Source: DATCSE01 sp036568605 | GTDB lineage: Bacteria > Pseudomonadota > Gammaproteobacteria > Burkholderiales > Burkholderiaceae_C | Direction of reading: 5' to 3' | Assembly: GCA_036568605.1 (NCBI GenBank) | Contig: DATCSE010000032.1 | Location: 1-17,745 of the forward strand | DNA: 17,745 nucleotides | Part shown: piece after piece, positions 16,068 through 17,745 of the stretch | How positions within the stretch are numbered: position 1 is the stretch's first letter | Layout: each line of letters opens with the position of its first letter | The notes under the pieces: generated by a model | The model's database searches: none | Seen by the model: only the letters and a program-made list of their open reading frames with translations | What the model was told of the DNA's origin: nothing | Program-made: the position numbers and the translations under genes

Positions 16068-16817
16068 ATGAAATCGCTCCAATCCGAAATCGGCCACCAC
16101 CACGACCTGGCGGCCGACGCGCCCGCCCGGTTCCGGCGGATCGCGCAGGCGCATCCGCTGTGGCGGCATCCGTTCGTCGAGCGCTGCCGCGCCGGCGATC
16201 TCACGCTGCCGCAGGTGCGCGTGCTGGGCGCGCAGATGTACAAGTTCTGCCACCAGTTCCCGAGCTTCCTCGCGATGGCGCTGGCCGCGTGCCCGGATGA
16301 AGGCGCGCGCCTGGTGATCGGCGAGAACCTGTGGGAGGAACTGGGCGAGGGCGATCCGGATCGTGCCCATGCGGCGCTGTTCCGGCGCTTCACGCGGGCG
16401 CTGGGCATCGCGGATGAGCGACTGCAGGCGATCCCGGCGCAGCCCGAGACCGCGGCGCTGATCCACACGTACCGCAACCTGAGCGATTGGTTCGGGCTGC
16501 TGGGCATCCTCGGCGCGCTGTGTTATGCCTCCGAAGGCATCGTCGCGGCGCTGTACACGCAGATCCAGTCCGGCCTGCTCCAGGCCGCGCCGTTCGACAA
16601 GGAAGCGCTGACCTTCTTCGACGTGCACATCCACGTCGACGACGGACATGCCGACCAGCTCGAGTCCGTGCTGCTGCCGATGCTGCGCGGCCCGCGCGAG
16701 GAGCGCCTGGTCGAGCAGGCGATCCGCAGCGCGATGGACGCGCGCTGCCGCTTCTTCGACGGCGTGTTGCGCGAAGCCGAGCGTCACGATGCCGGCGACT
16801 TCGCCGCGCTCTGCTGA
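16068..16817 (+). CDS. Haem-oxygenase-like di-iron oxidase (CADD/TenA/PqqC-like fold)
   Basis: This encodes 249 residues. It shows the helical haem-oxygenase-like fold pattern of iron-containing redox enzymes. The metal ligands line up with those of Chlamydia CADD: Glu94-x6-His101 in ELGEGDPDRAH, Glu156 in YASEGIV, and His187-x3-Asp191-x2-His194 in VHIHVDDGHADQ. Spacings match closely (His to His is 86 in both, from memory). CADD makes p-aminobenzoate from its own tyrosine; here the aligned positions appear to be Val37 and Leu54, so self-sacrifice by those tyrosines looks unlikely and an external substrate is more probable (inference). TenA and PqqC are more distant relatives. ATG 16068 was preferred to GTG 16062 because GAGG at 16055-16058 is nine bases away. 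It sits between the methyltransferase and the lyase-like gene. Confidence 0.8.
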   Translation: MKSLQSEIGHHHDLAADAPARFRRIAQAHPLWRHPFVERCRAGDLTLPQVRVLGAQMYKFCHQFPSFLAMALAACPDEGARLVIGENLWEELGEGDPDRAHAALFRRFTRALGIADERLQAIPAQPETAALIHTYRNLSDWFGLLGILGALCYASEGIVAALYTQIQSGLLQAAPFDKEALTFFDVHIHVDDGHADQLESVLLPMLRGPREERLVEQAIRSAMDARCRFFDGVLREAERHDAGDFAALC

Positions 16818-16827
16818 GAGGGCCCGG

Positions 16828-17721
16828 ATGGATCCGCTACCTGCCTGGTTGCATGGATTGTTCGCGGTGATGCCGACGCCGATGATGGCGGACGGCAGCC
16901 TCGACCTGGAGAGCCTGGACCGCCTGGCCGACTACTACCTGGAGCGCGGCGCGGTCGGGCTGGTGCCGGCCAGCCTCGCGGGCGAGGGCGATCTGCTGGC
17001 CGAGGATGAGCTGCGACAGGTCATCGAACGTGTCGTGCTCCGTGCGGCGGACCGCGCGCCCATCGTCGTCGGCGTGCTGGACGACCGCACCGAACAGGCG
17101 CTGGCCCAGGCGCGCATCGCTGCCGAATGCGGCGCGAGCGGGCTGCTGGTCAAGCCGCCGGTCGGCGCCGACCCCGAGGCGGTGCTCGCGCATGTGAGCG
17201 CCATTGCCGAAGCGCGGCGCCTGCCGATCATCCTGCTCGACAACCCGTTGTTCGGCGCGGTGCTGCCGCCCGGCCTGGTGCGGACGCTGGTCGACAGCGT
17301 GCCCGAGGTCTGCGGCATCAAGCTGGAGGACGAGCCCACGCCGGACAAGATGGCGCTGCTGCGGCTGTGGCTGGGGCATCGAATCCGCATCTTCGGCGGG
17401 CTGGGCGGCGTGCACAGCCTGCCCGAGCTCGAGGCGGGCGCCGACGGGTTCTTCACCGGCTATCCGCATCCGGAGCACCTGGTCCAGCTCATCGCATGCG
17501 TGCGACTGGGCGACCGCGCCGCGGCCATGGCGCTGTACGACACGCTGCTGCCGTTCGCGCTGCTGGAGCGCAAGCGGCCGGCCGAGATGATCGCGCTGCG
17601 CAAGAAGATCCTGTGCGACCGCGGCGTGCTGCGCGATGCGACGGTGCGGCCGCGCCGGCCGGCAGCGGCGTCGCAGCACGAAGCGGCCGACGTCGCCGTC
17701 GCGGCTCGCAACGTGGTCTAG
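16828..17721 (+). CDS. Dihydrodipicolinate synthase/N-acetylneuraminate lyase family protein, atypical active site
   Basis: This encodes 297 residues, the normal length for this TIM-barrel family. The N-terminus LFAVMPTPMMADGSLDLESLDRLADYYLERGAVGL follows the family pattern. The Schiff-base Lys is Lys165 in CGIKLEDE. However, the usual GTTGE loop reads ASLAGE (48-53), so the Thr pair is gone. The usual YNxP, which carries the catalytic Tyr, reads LDNP (137-140). It is therefore unlikely to be a lysine-pathway DapA and may catalyse another pyruvate-type aldol or hydro-lyase reaction (inference). The last 30 residues (RPRRPAAASQHEAADVAVAARNVV) look disordered. GAGGG lies ten bases before the ATG, immediately after the oxidase stop. 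Only 24 bases remain after its stop, so the operon may continue beyond the window. Confidence 0.85.
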   Translation: MDPLPAWLHGLFAVMPTPMMADGSLDLESLDRLADYYLERGAVGLVPASLAGEGDLLAEDELRQVIERVVLRAADRAPIVVGVLDDRTEQALAQARIAAECGASGLLVKPPVGADPEAVLAHVSAIAEARRLPIILLDNPLFGAVLPPGLVRTLVDSVPEVCGIKLEDEPTPDKMALLRLWLGHRIRIFGGLGGVHSLPELEAGADGFFTGYPHPEHLVQLIACVRLGDRAAAMALYDTLLPFALLERKRPAEMIALRKKILCDRGVLRDATVRPRRPAAASQHEAADVAVAARNVV

Positions 17722-17745
17722 CAGGGCCCCGTGGTCACCGGCGGG

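Noticed and set aside
17731..17745. GTG at 17731 as the start of a further gene
   Set aside because: Only 15 bases remain and no clear Shine-Dalgarno sequence is visible.

Overview
The window is high-GC DNA (roughly two thirds G+C by eye), densely coding, with short gaps and ATGA-type gene overlaps. The gene types point to a Betaproteobacterium of the order Burkholderiales, probably a methylotroph or alcohol oxidiser of the Rubrivivax/Methylibium/Leptothrix kind: PQQ alcohol dehydrogenase, Tat-exported HiPIP, PedF-type cytochrome c550, AcoR-type sigma-54 activator, H-NOX, and many soluble PAS kinases. This placement is inferred from gene content only; no rRNA or other marker gene is present.

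Region 1 (1-5091) is a periplasmic alcohol-oxidation module. It opens with the C-terminal 312 residues of a PQQ-dependent alcohol dehydrogenase, which carries the Asp-x-Asp signature of lanthanide-dependent enzymes. A small high-potential iron-sulfur protein follows on the same strand. An AcoR-like sigma-54 activator lies on the opposite strand, tail to tail with the HiPIP. A cytochrome c550 and a Tat-exported MxaJ/XoxJ/PedB-like binding protein are transcribed divergently from it. A near-canonical -24/-12 sigma-54 promoter (3682-3697) sits 42 bases upstream of the cytochrome, so the divergent activator is the obvious candidate regulator.

Region 2 (5245-12384) is one tightly packed signalling operon: a soluble PAS histidine kinase, a single-domain receiver, a receiver-GAF-kinase protein, a membrane kinase of the NarX/HisKA_3 type with three PAS domains, and a LuxR-type response regulator. 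It ends in a large nested hairpin (12383-12440) that abuts a 19-base perfect palindrome (12440-12458). A lone CheY-like receiver (12515-12922) follows. Ten bases of the palindrome recur exactly across its stop codon.

Region 3 (13029-17721) is a second tightly spaced set. An H-NOX haem sensor overlaps by four bases a hybrid kinase whose N-terminus is the HNOBA domain, i.e. a NO-sensor/kinase pair. Only 13, 36 and 10 bases separate the next three genes: a SAM methyltransferase, a haem-oxygenase-like di-iron oxidase with a complete CADD-type metal-ligand set, and a DHDPS/NAL-family lyase-like protein that keeps the Schiff-base Lys but lacks the usual catalytic Tyr and Thr pair. These three enzymes look like an undescribed small-molecule cassette physically linked to NO sensing, and are the most novel part of the window.

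Together the genes suggest alcohol oxidation in the periplasm (ADH to cytochrome c550 and perhaps HiPIP), controlled by sigma-54 activation and a multi-kinase network. Haem-based NO sensing and an uncharacterised three-enzyme pathway lie next door. No tRNA, rRNA, CRISPR or insertion sequence was seen.
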